DNA of 64,000 nt from Chlorobiaceae bacterium. Lineage in GTDB: Bacteria > Bacteroidota > Chlorobiia > Chlorobiales > Chlorobiaceae. Both the position numbers and the translations under genes were made by a program. The notes under the pieces are model-generated. The model worked only from the letters and a program-made list of their open reading frames with translations, did not search any database and was not told the DNA's origin. Positions 46,357-57,408 of the stretch are shown in pieces. Location: assembly GCA_013334865.1 (NCBI GenBank), contig JAAXWS010000008.1:62001-126000 (forward strand). Direction: 5' to 3'. Positions within the stretch are counted from its first letter, which is position 1. Each line of letters begins with the position of its first letter.

Positions 46357-49302
46357 ATGACCCGACATCCTCTGAACCCGGCTGCCAGGACCGGCGCGCT
46401 GCTCGCCTTCGGACTCCTGCTGCTCCATCTCATCTCCTGTAAATCAATGACGACCGAACCACAGCACTACCCATACACGACCGTCCCCGGAGATTCGCTG
46501 CACACGAGGATCTACAGGCTCGGCAACGGCCTGACCGTCTACATGAGCCCCAACAGCGACGAACCGAGGATCTACACCTCCATCGCCGTCAGGGCCGGCA
46601 GCAAGAACGACCCCGCAGAGACCACCGGCCTGGCCCACTACCTCGAGCACATGCTCTTCAAGGGCACCGACTCGATCGGCTCGCTCGACTACCAGAAGGA
46701 GCACGTCGAGCTCGAGAAGATCATCGACCTGTACGAGAAGTACCGCACGACGAGCGACCCGGAGAAACGGGCGGCCATCTACCGCGACATCGACAGCATC
46801 TCGAACGTCGCCGCCCGGTACACCGTACCGAACGAGTACGACAAGCTGCTCAACTCCATCGGCGCCCACGGCACGAACGCCTACACGTGGGTCGAGCAGA
46901 CCGTCTACATCAACGACATCCCGTCGAACGAGCTGGAGCGCTGGCTGAGCATCGAGGCCGAGCGGTTCCGCAACCCGGTCATGCGCCTGTTCCACACGGA
47001 GCTCGAAACGGTGTACGAGGAGAAGAACATGACCATGGACAGCGACAGCCGCAAGCTGTGGGAAGAGCTGTTCAGCGGCCTGTTCAGGAAGCACACCTAC
47101 GGCACGCAAACCACCATCGGCAAGGCGGAGCACCTCAAGAAACCGTCGATCCGGAACGTCATGGAGTACTACCGGACCTGGTACGTACCGAACAACATGG
47201 CGATCTGCATCGCGGGCGACTTCGACCCGGACACGGCCATCAGGATGATCGACCGCAAGTTCTCCGCCCTGCTGCCGAAGGAGGTGCCCGGGTTCCATCC
47301 CCCCGTCGAGCAGCCCCTGACGAAACCGGTAGTCAAGACCGTGACCGGCCCCGAGGCCGAGGAGCTGGTGCTCGGGTTCAGGTTCGGAGGGGTCGATTCA
47401 CCCGATGGCGACCTCTTGACCATCGTCGACAAGATCCTCTACAACCAGACGGCCGGCCTGATCGACCTGAACCTCAACCAGCGGCAGTTGGTGCTGGACG
47501 CCGGCTCCATGCTGGTCCAGATGAAGGATTACTCGGCCCACATACTCAGCGCCAAGCCGAGGGAGGGCCAGAGCCTCGACCAGGTCAGGGAGCTCCTGCT
47601 CCAGCAGCTCGAACAGCTCAAGGAGGGGCGCTTCCCCGACTGGCTCATCGGCGCCATCATCAACGACATCCGGCTCGAGGAGCTCAAGCTCTACGAAACG
47701 AACCGCGGCCGGTCTGAAGCCTTCGTCGACACCTTCGTCTGGGGCATGGAGTGGGACCGCCACGTCCACCGGCTCGAACGCCTCGAAAAGATCACGAAGG
47801 AGCAGGTCGTGGCGTTCGCCCGCAGCCATTACGCCGACAACTACGTGGCCATCTACAAGAAGAACGGCAAGCGCAGGAGCGAAGCGAAGATCCAGAAACC
47901 GGCCATCACCCCGATCAAGGTGAACCGCGACCGCTCGTCGTCCTTCGCCGAAGAGCTCCTTTCGCGGAAGGCGGCGGACGTCAAGCCGTCGTTCGTCGAC
48001 TTCCGCAAGGACATCGGCTACCATGACGTCACCCCGGATATCCGACTCCATTACGTGCCGAACCGGGAAAATGACCTCTACAGCCTCTACTTCATCTTCG
48101 ACACGGGCCTGAACCAGAACCGGAAGATCGACACCGCGCTCGACTACCTCTCCTACCTCGGGACCTCCAGGCTGAGCCCGGCCGAGCTGAACCAGGAGTT
48201 CTACAAGCTCGGCGCGGCCTTCACGGTCTTCACCTCGGAAGACTACGTCTACCTGAAGCTCACCGGCCTGAAGGAGAACTTCCCCAGGGCGCTCGCCCTC
48301 CTCGACGAGCTGCTCGGCGATGCGAAGGCGGATCCGGAAGCGCTCGAAAAGCTCAAGGATGGCATCCGCAAGGAGCGTGCCGACGACAAGCTCGCGAAGC
48401 GCAAGATCCTGTTCGAGGCCATGGTCAACTACGGCAAATACGGCCCGAAATCGCCCTTCACCAACGTGCTGAGCGACCGGGAGCTGGAGCACCTGACACC
48501 GCAGGAGCTGCTGGAGGAGATCAGGAACCTCATGGGCAACCGGCACCGGGTGCTCTACTACGGCCCTGAAAAACCGGAGCCGCTGCTCGCACAGCTGCGT
48601 GGCATGAAGCACTTCGACCGGACATTCACCCCCGTCGCCACGGCACAGCCCTTCCTGGAGCTCGAGACCGACCGGAACCGGGTCTACGTGGTCGATTACG
48701 ACATGAACCAGGCGGAGATCATCCTCCTGTCGAAAGGGGATGCATACGACGCATCCAGCGTCCCGCTCATCACGCTCTTCAACGAATACTACGGCGGCGG
48801 CATGTCGTCGGTGGTATTCCAGGAGATGCGCGAGGCCAAGGCCCTCGCCTATTCGGTCTTCTCGGTCTACCGCCTGCCGAAGGACAGGAGCCGCCACAGC
48901 TACGTGTTCAGCTACATCGGCACCCAGGCGGACAAGCTTCCCGAAGCGCTCGAAGGGTTCGACGGGCTGATGCGCAAGCTTCCCGAGTCCCCGGAGCTGT
49001 TTGCCTCGGCCAAGGCCGGCATCGGGCAGAAGATCCGGACCGAACGGCTCACCAGGAGCGAAATCCTTTTCGCATGGGAGGAGGCCAGGAGGCTCGGGCT
49101 CGACCACGACATCAGGAAGGAGGTCTTCGAGAAAACCCCCGCCCTCGGATTCGCCGACATCGAACGATTCCATGCTACGAAGTTCGGGAACCGCAACCAG
49201 GTGATGCTCGTCCTGGGCAAGAAGAAGGACCTGGACCTCGAGCTCCTCAGGAAGCACGGCGAGGTCACCTTCCTCACCCTCGAGGAGATCTTCGGCTACT
49301 GA
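46357..49302 (+). CDS. M16 (insulinase/PqqL-type) metalloprotease lipoprotein
   Basis: 981 aa. A lipobox-like ISC (Cys28) follows the signal peptide, so it should be membrane-tethered in the periplasm. The inverted zinc motif HYLEH (H94-x-x-E97-H98) and the distal Glu in [11 protein letters not shown] mark the active N-terminal M16 domain. A second, catalytically dead M16 half fills residues about 530-981 ([23 protein letters not shown]). Such clamshell peptidases degrade periplasmic peptides. lptF/G follows after 73 bp. Confidence 0.9.
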   Translation: MTRHPLNPAARTGALLAFGLLLLHLISCKSMTTEPQHYPYTTVPGDSLHTRIYRLGNGLTVYMSPNSDEPRIYTSIAVRAGSKNDPAETTGLAHYLEHMLFKGTDSIGSLDYQKEHVELEKIIDLYEKYRTTSDPEKRAAIYRDIDSISNVAARYTVPNEYDKLLNSIGAHGTNAYTWVEQTVYINDIPSNELERWLSIEAERFRNPVMRLFHTELETVYEEKNMTMDSDSRKLWEELFSGLFRKHTYGTQTTIGKAEHLKKPSIRNVMEYYRTWYVPNNMAICIAGDFDPDTAIRMIDRKFSALLPKEVPGFHPPVEQPLTKPVVKTVTGPEAEELVLGFRFGGVDSPDGDLLTIVDKILYNQTAGLIDLNLNQRQLVLDAGSMLVQMKDYSAHILSAKPREGQSLDQVRELLLQQLEQLKEGRFPDWLIGAIINDIRLEELKLYETNRGRSEAFVDTFVWGMEWDRHVHRLERLEKITKEQVVAFARSHYADNYVAIYKKNGKRRSEAKIQKPAITPIKVNRDRSSSFAEELLSRKAADVKPSFVDFRKDIGYHDVTPDIRLHYVPNRENDLYSLYFIFDTGLNQNRKIDTALDYLSYLGTSRLSPAELNQEFYKLGAAFTVFTSEDYVYLKLTGLKENFPRALALLDELLGDAKADPEALEKLKDGIRKERADDKLAKRKILFEAMVNYGKYGPKSPFTNVLSDRELEHLTPQELLEEIRNLMGNRHRVLYYGPEKPEPLLAQLRGMKHFDRTFTPVATAQPFLELETDRNRVYVVDYDMNQAEIILLSKGDAYDASSVPLITLFNEYYGGGMSSVVFQEMREAKALAYSVFSVYRLPKDRSRHSYVFSYIGTQADKLPEALEGFDGLMRKLPESPELFASAKAGIGQKIRTERLTRSEILFAWEEARRLGLDHDIRKEVFEKTPALGFADIERFHATKFGNRNQVMLVLGKKKDLDLELLRKHGEVTFLTLEEIFGY

Positions 49303-49375
49303 AGATGGGCATGGGCTGCAAGACACAGAGGCGACCGGCACGAAGCTGCCGGCGCAACCCGGAAGGATCGGCAGG

Positions 49376-50449
49376 ATGAAAATCGTCGACAGATACATCT
49401 CCAGGCAGTTCCTGGTCACCTTCCTGTTCTCGTCGACGAGCTTTGTCGCCCTGTTCACCCTGATCCACATGGTGGACAACCTGGACGACTTCTACAAGCA
49501 TAACGTCCCCGGCTCGCGGATCGTCATGTTCTACCTGAGCAGCCTCCCGGAGACCATCCTCGTCACCACGCCGCTGAGCGTGCTGCTCGCCTCGCTGTTC
49601 GTGACCGGCAAGCTCTCGATGCAGAGCGAACTCCCGGCGCTGAAGTCCGCCGGGCTCAGCCTCGGCCGCCTGCTCAGGCCGTTCGTGGTCGTCGCCTCCT
49701 GCATCACCCTGTTCAATTTCGTGAACTCCTGCTGGATCGTACCCTCGATGTACGACTGGGCGAGAGGCTTCGAGAAACGGTACCTGAAGAACGAGAGCCG
49801 TGAAAACGACCTCGTGCATATCCGGGAATCGAACGACAGGATCCTGACCGTCGGCCGCATCGGCGACGACCTCGTGAGCGCCTCGTCGGTCTCCCTCGAA
49901 GAGTTCAGGGGAAGCCGCCTCACCTCGAGGATCGATGCCGACTCCATCAGGATCACCCCGTCCGGAAATCGCTGGCGCTTCTCCAACGCCAGGCACCGCT
50001 CGTTCACCGACAGCGGGGAGCGGCTGACCGTAAACCCCGGCGTGGAAACCGTCGACATCCGCCTGTCACCAGACACCTTCCGGATGCTCAACGCCGATCC
50101 CGACCAGATGACCCTCTGGCAGCTCCAGCGCTTCATCGGGCACCAGGAGGAGGCCGGCATTTCAGGTCTGGAACGGGCGCGGGTCAAGCTGAACACCAAG
50201 ATCGCCCTTCCTTTCGCCGGGGTGATCATCGTCATGATCGGCGTACCGCTCTCGACGAGGAAGAAGCGGAGCGGCCTGGCGCTCGAAGCGACCATCAGCC
50301 TGCTGGTGGGCTTCCTCTACCTCGGCATGCAGAAGACCCTGACCGGCATCGGTTACAGCGGGTTCATCAACCCCGCGCTTGCCGCATGGCTGCCGAATCT
50401 CATCTTCGCGGCGGCCGGTGCCGTCCTCTACCGAACGGCAAACGACTGA
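49376..50449 (+). CDS. LptF/LptG-family permease
   Basis: 357 aa. YjgP/YjgQ layout: N-terminal spans (LVTFLFSSTSFVALFTLIHM; TILVTTPLSVLLASLFVTGKL), a large periplasmic jellyroll domain (about 120-250) and three C-terminal spans (LPFAGVIIVMIGVPLSTRKKR). It forms the inner-membrane part of the LptB2FG exporter that extracts LPS. lptE is encoded at 19 kb in the same window. The SAM hydrolase gene follows 4 bp later. Confidence 0.92.
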   Translation: MKIVDRYISRQFLVTFLFSSTSFVALFTLIHMVDNLDDFYKHNVPGSRIVMFYLSSLPETILVTTPLSVLLASLFVTGKLSMQSELPALKSAGLSLGRLLRPFVVVASCITLFNFVNSCWIVPSMYDWARGFEKRYLKNESRENDLVHIRESNDRILTVGRIGDDLVSASSVSLEEFRGSRLTSRIDADSIRITPSGNRWRFSNARHRSFTDSGERLTVNPGVETVDIRLSPDTFRMLNADPDQMTLWQLQRFIGHQEEAGISGLERARVKLNTKIALPFAGVIIVMIGVPLSTRKKRSGLALEATISLLVGFLYLGMQKTLTGIGYSGFINPALAAWLPNLIFAAAGAVLYRTAND

Positions 50450-50453
50450 CCGT

Positions 50454-51251
50454 ATGGCCCTGCCGCCACCCATCGCGCTCCTGACCGACTTCGGCACCGC
50501 AGACACCTTCGTCGGCGTCATGAAAGGGGTGATCGCCTCGATCTGCCCCCGGGCCACGGTCATCGACCTGACGCACGCCGTCCAAGCCCAGGACATCGCA
50601 GAAGCGGCATTCCACCTCGACAGCGCGCTTCCCTACTTCCCTGACGGCACCATCTTCGTCTGCGTCGTCGACCCCGATGTCGGCACCTCCCGGCGCCCAA
50701 TCGGCGTCGAGGCAGGCCCGTACAGGTTCGTCGCCCCGGACAACGGCCTGCTCACGCCCGTATTCGAACGCTGGCCCGCTGCCCGCTGCCGGGTGCTCGA
50801 CGACAGCCGGTACCACCTGCCGTCGCCGGGCAGCACCTTCCACGGCCGCGACATCTTCTCCCCGGTTGCGGCGCACCTTGCGGCTGGGGCGGCCTTCGAG
50901 AGCCTCGGCACACTCGCGGACCCGGCGTCATGCTCCCGCATCGAACGCTTCGCCAACCGCCCGCTCGAAGATGCCGAAGGATGGGTCGGCCGGGTAGTGG
51001 CTATCGACCGGTTCGGCAACGTCGTCACCTCGTTCAACTCCGCCACGATTGCCGCCAGACCACCCTGGTGCGTCTCGGCGGGCAGGTCGGCCGCCATCCC
51101 CATCTCCTCCACCTACGGCGACGTCGCCATCGGCATGCCCCTCGCCTACATCGGCAGCAGCGGCATGATCGAGATAGCCGTGCGCAACGGCGACGCCTCC
51201 CGGGAACTGGGCATCGACCGGGAGACCCCCGTCTACCTGACGGTCATGTGA
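50454..51251 (+). CDS. S-adenosyl-L-methionine hydrolase (DUF62, SAM hydroxide adenosyltransferase)
   Basis: 265 aa from the ATG at 50454. The fluorinase-like fold begins IALLTDFGTADTFVGVMKGV with the conserved Asp. Further motifs are VVDPDVGTSRR, FVAPDNGLL and the substrate loop FHGRDIFSPVAAHLA; late in the chain is IDRFGNVVTSFN. This family hydrolyses SAM to adenosine and methionine rather than halogenating it. It is almost directly coupled to lptF/G; the reason is unclear. Confidence 0.92.
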   Translation: MALPPPIALLTDFGTADTFVGVMKGVIASICPRATVIDLTHAVQAQDIAEAAFHLDSALPYFPDGTIFVCVVDPDVGTSRRPIGVEAGPYRFVAPDNGLLTPVFERWPAARCRVLDDSRYHLPSPGSTFHGRDIFSPVAAHLAAGAAFESLGTLADPASCSRIERFANRPLEDAEGWVGRVVAIDRFGNVVTSFNSATIAARPPWCVSAGRSAAIPISSTYGDVAIGMPLAYIGSSGMIEIAVRNGDASRELGIDRETPVYLTVM

Positions 51252-51411
51252 CGGCGGGGCCAGTCCCCTCGAAGGTATTTCAGTTGACCGGAAAAATCAG
51301 CGCTTGAGCAGCACGGAAATAACGTCAACACTGAGAGTACCCGATGAACATGAACAGAGCACATGAACGCATCGGTACGAGGAACATTACCCAAGCAAAC
51401 ACGAGGTTTCC

Positions 51412-52251
51412 ATGAAAACACAGATTCTCCTTGCCATCGGCGTCGCCGGGATGCTCGGAGCGCAGCCAATGAGCGATGCCGTTGCGGATGTACGGATAGG
51501 CATCAACATCCCCGGCGGGCCCGGATTCTTTTTCGAGAGCCGGCCCGATTTCATCTACCTGGACGACTACGGGTTCTCGGTCTCCTACGGCGGCCCCCAT
51601 GACGTCGTCTATTTCGACAACGCCTACTTCATCTTCCGCGACGGCTACTGGTACCGCGCCTGGGACTATCGCGGCCCGTGGGGGCGCATCGACTATTACG
51701 AACTCCCGATGCCGATACGGAGGCACGGATGGGACCAGATTCGGAGATACCGGGACATCGAATACCGCAGGCACGACCGGAGGTATTGGGACGACCGGTT
51801 CAGGCGTGACCGTGACCGATGGGGCGGCCCGGAAGAGCGGCGCCGGCCAGACGACCGCCGCGGGCCGGATGATCGGCGAGGCTTCGACGACCGGCGTGGA
51901 CCCGGCGCCCCTCCGCCGCCACCTCCTCCGCAGCCACGGGAGCAGCGGGAGCCTTCCGGGCCGCAGTTCATGAGGGAGATGTTCGGGCAGCCTCCGGGAG
52001 GTCCGAGCCGGCAGTCCGTACCGCCGGCTCCTGCTCCGTCAGGGCCTCAGGCCCCGTCAAGGCCCGCGGCTCCAGCAGCTCCTCCCGCGCCGGCGCCACA
52101 GCCTGCCCCGCAGAGGCCCGAGAACCAGCAGAAGGGCCCTGACAGGCGCGACGGCCGTGACCGGCGTGACGATCGCGATGATCGCGATGGCAGGTCAGGC
52201 CCCGATGGCAGGCAGCCGGAACAGGACCGCTACCGTCAGGACCGAAGGTAA
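51412..52251 (+). CDS. Exported Arg/Asp/Pro-rich protein, unknown function
   Basis: 279 aa. A signal peptide (QILLAIGVAGMLGAQP) precedes a compact part (residues about 26-115) rich in Tyr/Trp/Gly with FIFRDGYWYRAWDYRGPWG, similar to aromatic YxxxGxWY motifs of exported proteins. From about 120 onward it is low complexity: RRDR/DDRR tracts, a Pro run, and Ala/Pro stretches. GAGGT lies 6 bp before the ATG. I do not recognise a function; its layout suggests an envelope-associated or polyanion-binding protein. Confidence 0.7.
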   Translation: MKTQILLAIGVAGMLGAQPMSDAVADVRIGINIPGGPGFFFESRPDFIYLDDYGFSVSYGGPHDVVYFDNAYFIFRDGYWYRAWDYRGPWGRIDYYELPMPIRRHGWDQIRRYRDIEYRRHDRRYWDDRFRRDRDRWGGPEERRRPDDRRGPDDRRGFDDRRGPGAPPPPPPPQPREQREPSGPQFMREMFGQPPGGPSRQSVPPAPAPSGPQAPSRPAAPAAPPAPAPQPAPQRPENQQKGPDRRDGRDRRDDRDDRDGRSGPDGRQPEQDRYRQDRR

Positions 52252-52287
52252 ACAACCGGGGTCATGTCTGCCCCGTTCCGGATCGGT

Positions 52288-52335
52288 ATCCAAATCCAAA
52301 TCGCTATCGTCATCGAAATCGATTTGGATTTGGAT
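52288..52335. repeat. Long palindrome with 16-bp perfect arms
   Basis: ATCCAAATCCAAATCG (52288-52303) pairs with CGATTTGGATTTGGAT (52320-52335). A weaker outer pairing (TCCGGATC / ATTCCGGTAT) extends it. It is a candidate mobile palindrome, distinct in sequence from the 3454/5126 and 41617 families. Confidence 0.8.
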
Positions 52336-52380
52336 CTGGAATCAGATTCCGGTATCGAGGGGATGGATACAAAAGCGAAA

Positions 52381-52418
52381 GCCGCTTTCCCGTGAGGAAG
52401 AGCGGCCTTGTTTTTTTA
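52381..52418. terminator. Terminator between convergent genes
   Basis: GCCGCTTTCC / GGAAGAGCGGC stem (one bulge) with loop CGTGA, then TTGTTTTTTT on the plus strand. The minus strand also reads a stem followed by TTTCGCTTTT, so it can serve both the exported protein and the sigma-factor gene. Confidence 0.8.
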
Positions 52419-52440
52419 GGTCAGGAGCATGCGGCGCCGG

Positions 52441-53340
52441 TCAGCTGCCGATGTACTCCTTAAGCACCTTGTTGTAGGCCGACTGGCGGAGACGGCGGAT
52501 GGCCTTCTCCTTGATCTGTCGCACGCGCTCGCGGGTCAGCTTGAACTTCTCGCCGATCTCTTCGAGGGTCAGCGGGTTGTCCATGCCGATGCCGAAGTAG
52601 GAACGGATGACGTCGGCCTCCCTCGGCGCGAGCACCGACAGCGAACGCTCGACCTCGAGGGTCAGCGAATCGCGGTTCAGGCCGTGGTCGGGCATGTGGC
52701 CGTCGTTCTGCAGCACGTCGAGCAGGCGGTTGTCATCGCCCTGAGCGAACGGCGCGTCGACCGACACATGGCGTCCGGCGATCTTCAGGGTATCGGCCAC
52801 ATCCTGCGAATCCATGTCGAGCAGGTTGGCGAGCTCCTTGGTGTTCGGGTCGCGCTCGTACTCCTGTTCAAGCTGGCTGTAAGCCTTGCTGATCTTGTTG
52901 AGGGTGCCGACCCTGTTGAGCGGCAGGCGCACGATGCGCGACTGCTCGGCAAGGGCCTGCAGGATGGACTGCCGGATCCACCAGACGGCGTAGGAGATGA
53001 ACTTGAATCCACGGGTCTCGTCGAAGCGTTTGGCTGCCTTGATCAGGCCGAGGTTACCTTCGTTGATGAGGTCACCGAGGGTAAGTCCCTGGTTCTGGTA
53101 CTGCTTGGCCACCGAAACGACGAACCTGAGGTTGCCCTTGATCAGTTTGTCGAGGGCACGCTTCGCGCGCTTGTATTCGGGGGTGTCGACCGGCATGTCA
53201 TAGCCCTCCTTGATCGCCCTGGTCAACTTCACTTCGTCTTCCGCAGTGAGCAGATCGTACTTGCCGATCTCCTGGAGGTAACGGTCGAGCGAAAGGCTCT
53301 CCCTGTTGGTTATCTGCTTGCTGATTTTCAATTGCCTCAT
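52441..53340 (-). CDS. rpoD: Primary RNA polymerase sigma factor, short form
   Basis: 299 aa, much shorter than E. coli RpoD because region 1.1 and the non-conserved region are absent; this short form is typical of Bacteroidota and Chlorobiota. Region 2 is [19 protein letters not shown] with [15 protein letters not shown], and the region 4 helix-turn-helix is [20 protein letters not shown]. It binds -10/-35 promoters and is essential for housekeeping transcription. Confidence 0.95.
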   Translation of the reverse strand: MRQLKISKQITNRESLSLDRYLQEIGKYDLLTAEDEVKLTRAIKEGYDMPVDTPEYKRAKRALDKLIKGNLRFVVSVAKQYQNQGLTLGDLINEGNLGLIKAAKRFDETRGFKFISYAVWWIRQSILQALAEQSRIVRLPLNRVGTLNKISKAYSQLEQEYERDPNTKELANLLDMDSQDVADTLKIAGRHVSVDAPFAQGDDNRLLDVLQNDGHMPDHGLNRDSLTLEVERSLSVLAPREADVIRSYFGIGMDNPLTLEEIGEKFKLTRERVRQIKEKAIRRLRQSAYNKVLKEYIGS

Positions 53341-53496
53341 TGGTTGGTCCTCTTTCGAACTTCACGATACTTGCAGGGATGCGGCACTGCTGCCCACCCT
53401 TCCGTACCTGGTCCGGCAGGGAACCTGCGGGCGTACGGACTCAAGCTGGGAATATCCGAAAAAAAACTGATTTTTCAGAGTGATTTTATTTGCACG

Positions 53497-56205
53497 TTAC
53501 TGCGAAAGCACTTTCAGGTTATCCTGGAGCTTCGACGACAGGGAACGCGCTTCTTCGAGCTTTTCATGCTCTTTGGCCACGACGTCAGCCGGGGCATTGG
53601 CGACAAAGGCCTGGTTCGAGAGCTTTTTCTCAAGCGACGCGATATATCCTGACACTTTCGAAATCTCCTTCTGCAGGCGCTCCTTCTCCTTTTCGAACGA
53701 TATCAACCCTTCGAGGCGTATAAATAGTTCATTGCCGTCGACGACCGAACCGGCCGACTGGGCGGGCCGTTCGGCATCCCTCGACAGGGCGACCCCGCAC
53801 CGGGTCAGGGCAGGAAAGATCCTTGCCGACGAGGAGAGCGCCCGCTCCGCCTCGTCGGATGCGACCCTGACGACCGCCTCCGCGCGCAGGTCATGCGGCA
53901 CGTTGAAGGCGGAGCGCAGGCTGCGGATCTCGGAAACCATGTTCCGAACCAGGTCGAAGGGTGCCGCGTCCGCGGCGGTCCACGACGGGTCGGCCTGCGG
54001 CATGGTGGTCAGCGAGATGCTCTCCTCCGTGCTTCGCGGCACGATCGCATGCCATACCTCGTCGGTGATGAACGGCATCACGGGATGGAGGGTCTGGAGC
54101 GCCCCCTCGAGCACGCGGACCGCAAGGCAGACCGCATTCCGGGCCTCTTCAGGCGTGGCGTCGCCGGCAAGCTCGCTCTTGAGCGCCTCGAGGAACCAGT
54201 CGCAATAGTCCCCCCAGAAGAACTCGTGCGAGATCTTCACCAGGTCGTTGACCTTGAAGCGGGCCATGGCGTCGTGGTAGCGCTCGAGCATGGCGTTGTA
54301 GCGGCTCATGAGCCAGCGTCCCGAATCCGACAGGGAGCTCCGCTCCGGCACGAATGATGCGTAGGCGTCGGCGAACTCCCCGAGGGATGCGAAGTGCCGC
54401 TCCCGCTGCATGAAGACGAAGCGCGAGGCGTTCCAGACCTTGGTGGCGAAGTTCCTGCCGAGCTCGCACTTCTCCTCGCCGAACAGCACGTCCTGGCCGA
54501 GCGGCGCGATATAGACGATGGTGAACCGGAGCGCATCGGTGCCGTAAGCCTCGATCACCTTGAGAGGGTCGGGCGAGTTGCCGAGGGACTTCGACAGCTT
54601 GCGCCCCTTCATGTCCCTGATGATGCTGGTGAAGTAGACGTCGCGGAACGGCACGTCGCCCCGGAAGTGCATGCCGGCCATGATCATCCTGGCCACCCAG
54701 AAGAAGATGATGTCGGGGCCGGTCACGAGGGTGTCGGTCGGGTAGAAGGCCTTCAGGTCCTCATTGTCGCTATGCAGGCCGGTCCAGCCGAGCGTCGTCA
54801 GCGGCCAGAGCCAGGAGGAGAACCAGGTGTCGAGCACATCCTCTTCCTGCACCAGCTTGTCGGTGCCCGCCAGGTGGCACGCCTCGTCATAGGAGGAGGC
54901 GACCCAGACGTTCCCCTTTTCATCATACCACGCCGGGATGCGGTGGCCCCACCAGAGCTGGCGGGAGATGCACCAGTCCTGGATATTCTCCATCCAGTGG
55001 CGGTAGGTGTTGATCCAGTGCTCGGGATGGAAGCGGATATCTCCGTCGTTGACCGCTTTCAGTGCGGGTTCGGCCAGCGGCTTCATCTTCACGAACCACT
55101 GCTCGGAGAGATAGGGCTCGACCACCACGTCGGCCCGCTCCGAATAGCCGACGTTGTGCTCGTACTCCTCGACCTTCACCAGGTGGCCGAGCTCCTCGAG
55201 GTCGTCGATGATCTTCTTGCGCGCCTCGAAACGGTCCATGCCGGCGTAGCCGCACTCGTCGGTCATCCGTCCGTCCTTGCCGACCACCGAGAATGCAAGC
55301 AGGTTGTGGCGCCTGGCCACCTCGTAGTCGTTCGGGTCGTGCGCCGGGGTGATCTTCAGCGCGCCGGTACCAAACTCGATATCCACGTAATCGTCGGCGA
55401 TAACCGGCACGTGGCGTCCCGCAACGGGCACGACGACCAGTTCGCCGACGAGGTCGGCGTAACGTGGGTCGTTCGGGTTGACCGCGATGGCGACGTCGGC
55501 GAGGATAGTCTCGGGCCGGACCGTGGCGATGGTGATCGAGCGCGAAGGATCCTTGGCCAGCGGGTAGCTGACGTAGACGAGCTGATCCTTGCGGCTCTTC
55601 ATGATGACCTCCTCGTCGGAGAGGGCGGTCTGCGACACCGGGCACCAGTTGATGATGCGCGTGCCGCGGTAGACGAGCCCTTCGCGGTAGAGGGCGACGA
55701 AGGCGTTGATCACCGCCTCGGAGGCGCGGTCGTCCATGGTGAACAGGTTGCGGCGCCAGTCACAGGAGATGCCCAGCTTGCGCAGCTGCTTCAGGATGAG
55801 CCCGCCGTACTCGTCGCGCCACTCCCACACCTTCGAAAGGAACTCCTTGCGGCCCAGGTCGTGGCGGGTGACGCCTTCACCGCGGAGCTTGCGCTCCACC
55901 ACCGTCTGCGTGGCGATGCCAGCGTGGTCGGTGCCGGGAAGCCACAGCGCCTCCTTGCCGTTCATGCGGGCGTAGCGGATGAAGATATCCTGCAGGGTGT
56001 GGTTCAGCACGTGGCCGAGCGTGAGGCTGCCGGTGACGTTCGGCGGCGGCATCAGCACGGTATAGGGGGTGCGGCCCCCGCGGACGCGGGAGCTCTCGGC
56101 ATGGAACGAGCCGAGCGCCTCCCAGTGCGCGCTCCGCCAGCGCTCCTCGACGGCTTGGGGATTGTAGGTTTTCTCGAGTTGCTGCGGGGAGGTCTGTTCG
56201 CTCAT
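53497..56205 (-). CDS. valS: Valyl-tRNA synthetase
   Basis: 902 aa class I synthetase. The HIGH motif appears as [20 protein letters not shown] near residue 60, and the KMSKS motif as [15 protein letters not shown] near 537. The editing (CP1) domain lies between, with [12 protein letters not shown]-like sequence [19 protein letters not shown]-terminal coiled coil ([19 protein letters not shown]) is present. A 12-bp hairpin separates it from clpP. Confidence 0.97.
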   Translation of the reverse strand: MSEQTSPQQLEKTYNPQAVEERWRSAHWEALGSFHAESSRVRGGRTPYTVLMPPPNVTGSLTLGHVLNHTLQDIFIRYARMNGKEALWLPGTDHAGIATQTVVERKLRGEGVTRHDLGRKEFLSKVWEWRDEYGGLILKQLRKLGISCDWRRNLFTMDDRASEAVINAFVALYREGLVYRGTRIINWCPVSQTALSDEEVIMKSRKDQLVYVSYPLAKDPSRSITIATVRPETILADVAIAVNPNDPRYADLVGELVVVPVAGRHVPVIADDYVDIEFGTGALKITPAHDPNDYEVARRHNLLAFSVVGKDGRMTDECGYAGMDRFEARKKIIDDLEELGHLVKVEEYEHNVGYSERADVVVEPYLSEQWFVKMKPLAEPALKAVNDGDIRFHPEHWINTYRHWMENIQDWCISRQLWWGHRIPAWYDEKGNVWVASSYDEACHLAGTDKLVQEEDVLDTWFSSWLWPLTTLGWTGLHSDNEDLKAFYPTDTLVTGPDIIFFWVARMIMAGMHFRGDVPFRDVYFTSIIRDMKGRKLSKSLGNSPDPLKVIEAYGTDALRFTIVYIAPLGQDVLFGEEKCELGRNFATKVWNASRFVFMQRERHFASLGEFADAYASFVPERSSLSDSGRWLMSRYNAMLERYHDAMARFKVNDLVKISHEFFWGDYCDWFLEALKSELAGDATPEEARNAVCLAVRVLEGALQTLHPVMPFITDEVWHAIVPRSTEESISLTTMPQADPSWTAADAAPFDLVRNMVSEIRSLRSAFNVPHDLRAEAVVRVASDEAERALSSSARIFPALTRCGVALSRDAERPAQSAGSVVDGNELFIRLEGLISFEKEKERLQKEISKVSGYIASLEKKLSNQAFVANAPADVVAKEHEKLEEARSLSSKLQDNLKVLSQ

Positions 56206-56230
56206 GGCTTTACTGCACGTTCCTGTTCAC

Positions 56231-56260
56231 GTAAAGGCCGGAATTCGCTCCGGCCTTTAC
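56231..56260. other. GC-rich hairpin between clpP and valS
   Basis: A perfect 12-bp stem GTAAAGGCCGGA / TCCGGCCTTTAC with loop ATTCGC. There is no T-run, so it is a weak terminator or mRNA-processing site for the upstream clpP message. Confidence 0.55.
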
Positions 56261-56303
56261 GCATGTTATGTGATTCCTGTCGTCGTTCCTTTCCGGAACG
56301 GCC

Positions 56304-56981
56304 TTAGTCGGCCTTGGCCGGCGCCGGGCGTTTTTCGAAGATCTGGTCGATGATGCCGTACTCCTTCGCTTCGGTGGCGTTCATCCAGCGGTCGCGCTCC
56401 GAGTCCTCGCGCACCTTCGTCACATCCTGGCCGGTGTGCTTGGCCAGCATCTCCTCGAGCAGGCGGCGGATCTTCTCGATCTCGCGGGCCTGGATGAGGA
56501 TGTCGGTCTCCTGACCCTGCGCCCCGCCGGAGGGCTGGTGGATCATGATGCGGGAGTGCGGCAGCGAGGCGCGCTTGCCGGACGTGCCGCTGGCGAGCAG
56601 GAAGGCCCCCATGCTGGCGGCCATGCCCACGCAGACCGTGGCGATGTCCGGACGGATGTACTGCATCGTGTCGTAGATGCCGAGGCCGGCCGACACGCTC
56701 CCGCCGGGGGAGTTGATGTAGATGTAGATGTCGCGCTCGGGATCCTCGGACTCGAGAAAGATGAGCTGCGCCATGATCAGCCCCGCCACGTGCTCGTCGA
56801 TGCCCGAGCCGAGGAAGATGATGCGCTCGCGGAGCAGGCGCGAGAAGATGTCGAACGCGCGTTCGCCGCGGCCCGAGGTCTCGATGACCATCGGCACGAG
56901 CTGGCTCTGGATGCCCTGTTCGATCGCCCCGGAGTAGAGCTTCTTTGCCTGGTGTTCGAACCCGAAATTGATATTTGCCAT
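56304..56981 (-). CDS. clpP: ATP-dependent Clp protease proteolytic subunit
   Basis: 225 aa from the ATG at 56981 ([15 protein letters not shown]); this removes a 22-codon extension without family match. The catalytic Ser123 lies in [14 protein letters not shown] and His148 in [14 protein letters not shown]; the Asp is in the last 30 residues. It forms the tetradecameric barrel that works with ClpX or ClpA. No clpX adjoins it. Confidence 0.97.
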   Translation of the reverse strand: MANINFGFEHQAKKLYSGAIEQGIQSQLVPMVIETSGRGERAFDIFSRLLRERIIFLGSGIDEHVAGLIMAQLIFLESEDPERDIYIYINSPGGSVSAGLGIYDTMQYIRPDIATVCVGMAASMGAFLLASGTSGKRASLPHSRIMIHQPSGGAQGQETDILIQAREIEKIRRLLEEMLAKHTGQDVTKVREDSERDRWMNATEAKEYGIIDQIFEKRPAPAKAD

Positions 56982-57408
56982 TGGATGGATGTCTATTGGA
57001 TTGAATCCGGTTGCGGCGCACCGCCCGCGGAGCCTGAAAATCAACACCTAAAATACAGAGTGTGAACAAGAAAACCTTGGAGAAGGTTTCTGCTATTTAT
57101 GTGAATTGATCGGAAAGACCCACAGAATCAGGACGATGGCTATCAACCGCCGCCAGTGGCTTCATTCCGCGCTCGGTGGACGGGGGACTACGTTGCCTGT
57201 AAGCGCTACGTAGCCTGTAAGCGGCCCCGATCCATTTTCCGGCGGGTCCAAGCCCCGGAGGAGCGGCATACCGGTAGCGCGGGTTGAAACCCCGGGAAAA
57301 ACGATGAAAATAATTAATCAAGCCCTGCAAGTCCAAGGTATCCGGCACCCGGCGAAACAGAATCGGAGTTTGTGGTAACTGTCATGAACGTCCCGGATCT
57401 CCCTCAGC
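56982..57408. other. 427-bp spacer with degenerate short repeats
   Basis: The gap between clpP and the export cluster contains a direct repeat of CCTGTAAGCG (about 57196 and 57213) and a GGGTTGAAACCCC hairpin near 57282. A minus-strand frame of 83 codons (57097-57348) exists, but its product (GFNPRYRYAAPPGLGPAGKW) is the type of low-complexity translation often produced by intergenic repeats. I do not call a gene. Confidence 0.5.

Noticed and set aside
47398-49479. Minus-strand frame of 693 codons
   Set aside because: It is antisense to the M16 peptidase gene and has a Glu/Val/Asp-rich shadow composition.
54394-56307. Plus-strand frame of 637 codons
   Set aside because: It is antisense to valS and has no recognisable domain.
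57097-57348. Minus-strand 83-codon frame
   Set aside because: Its translation is low in domain signal and looks repeat-derived, with no RBS and no operon partner.
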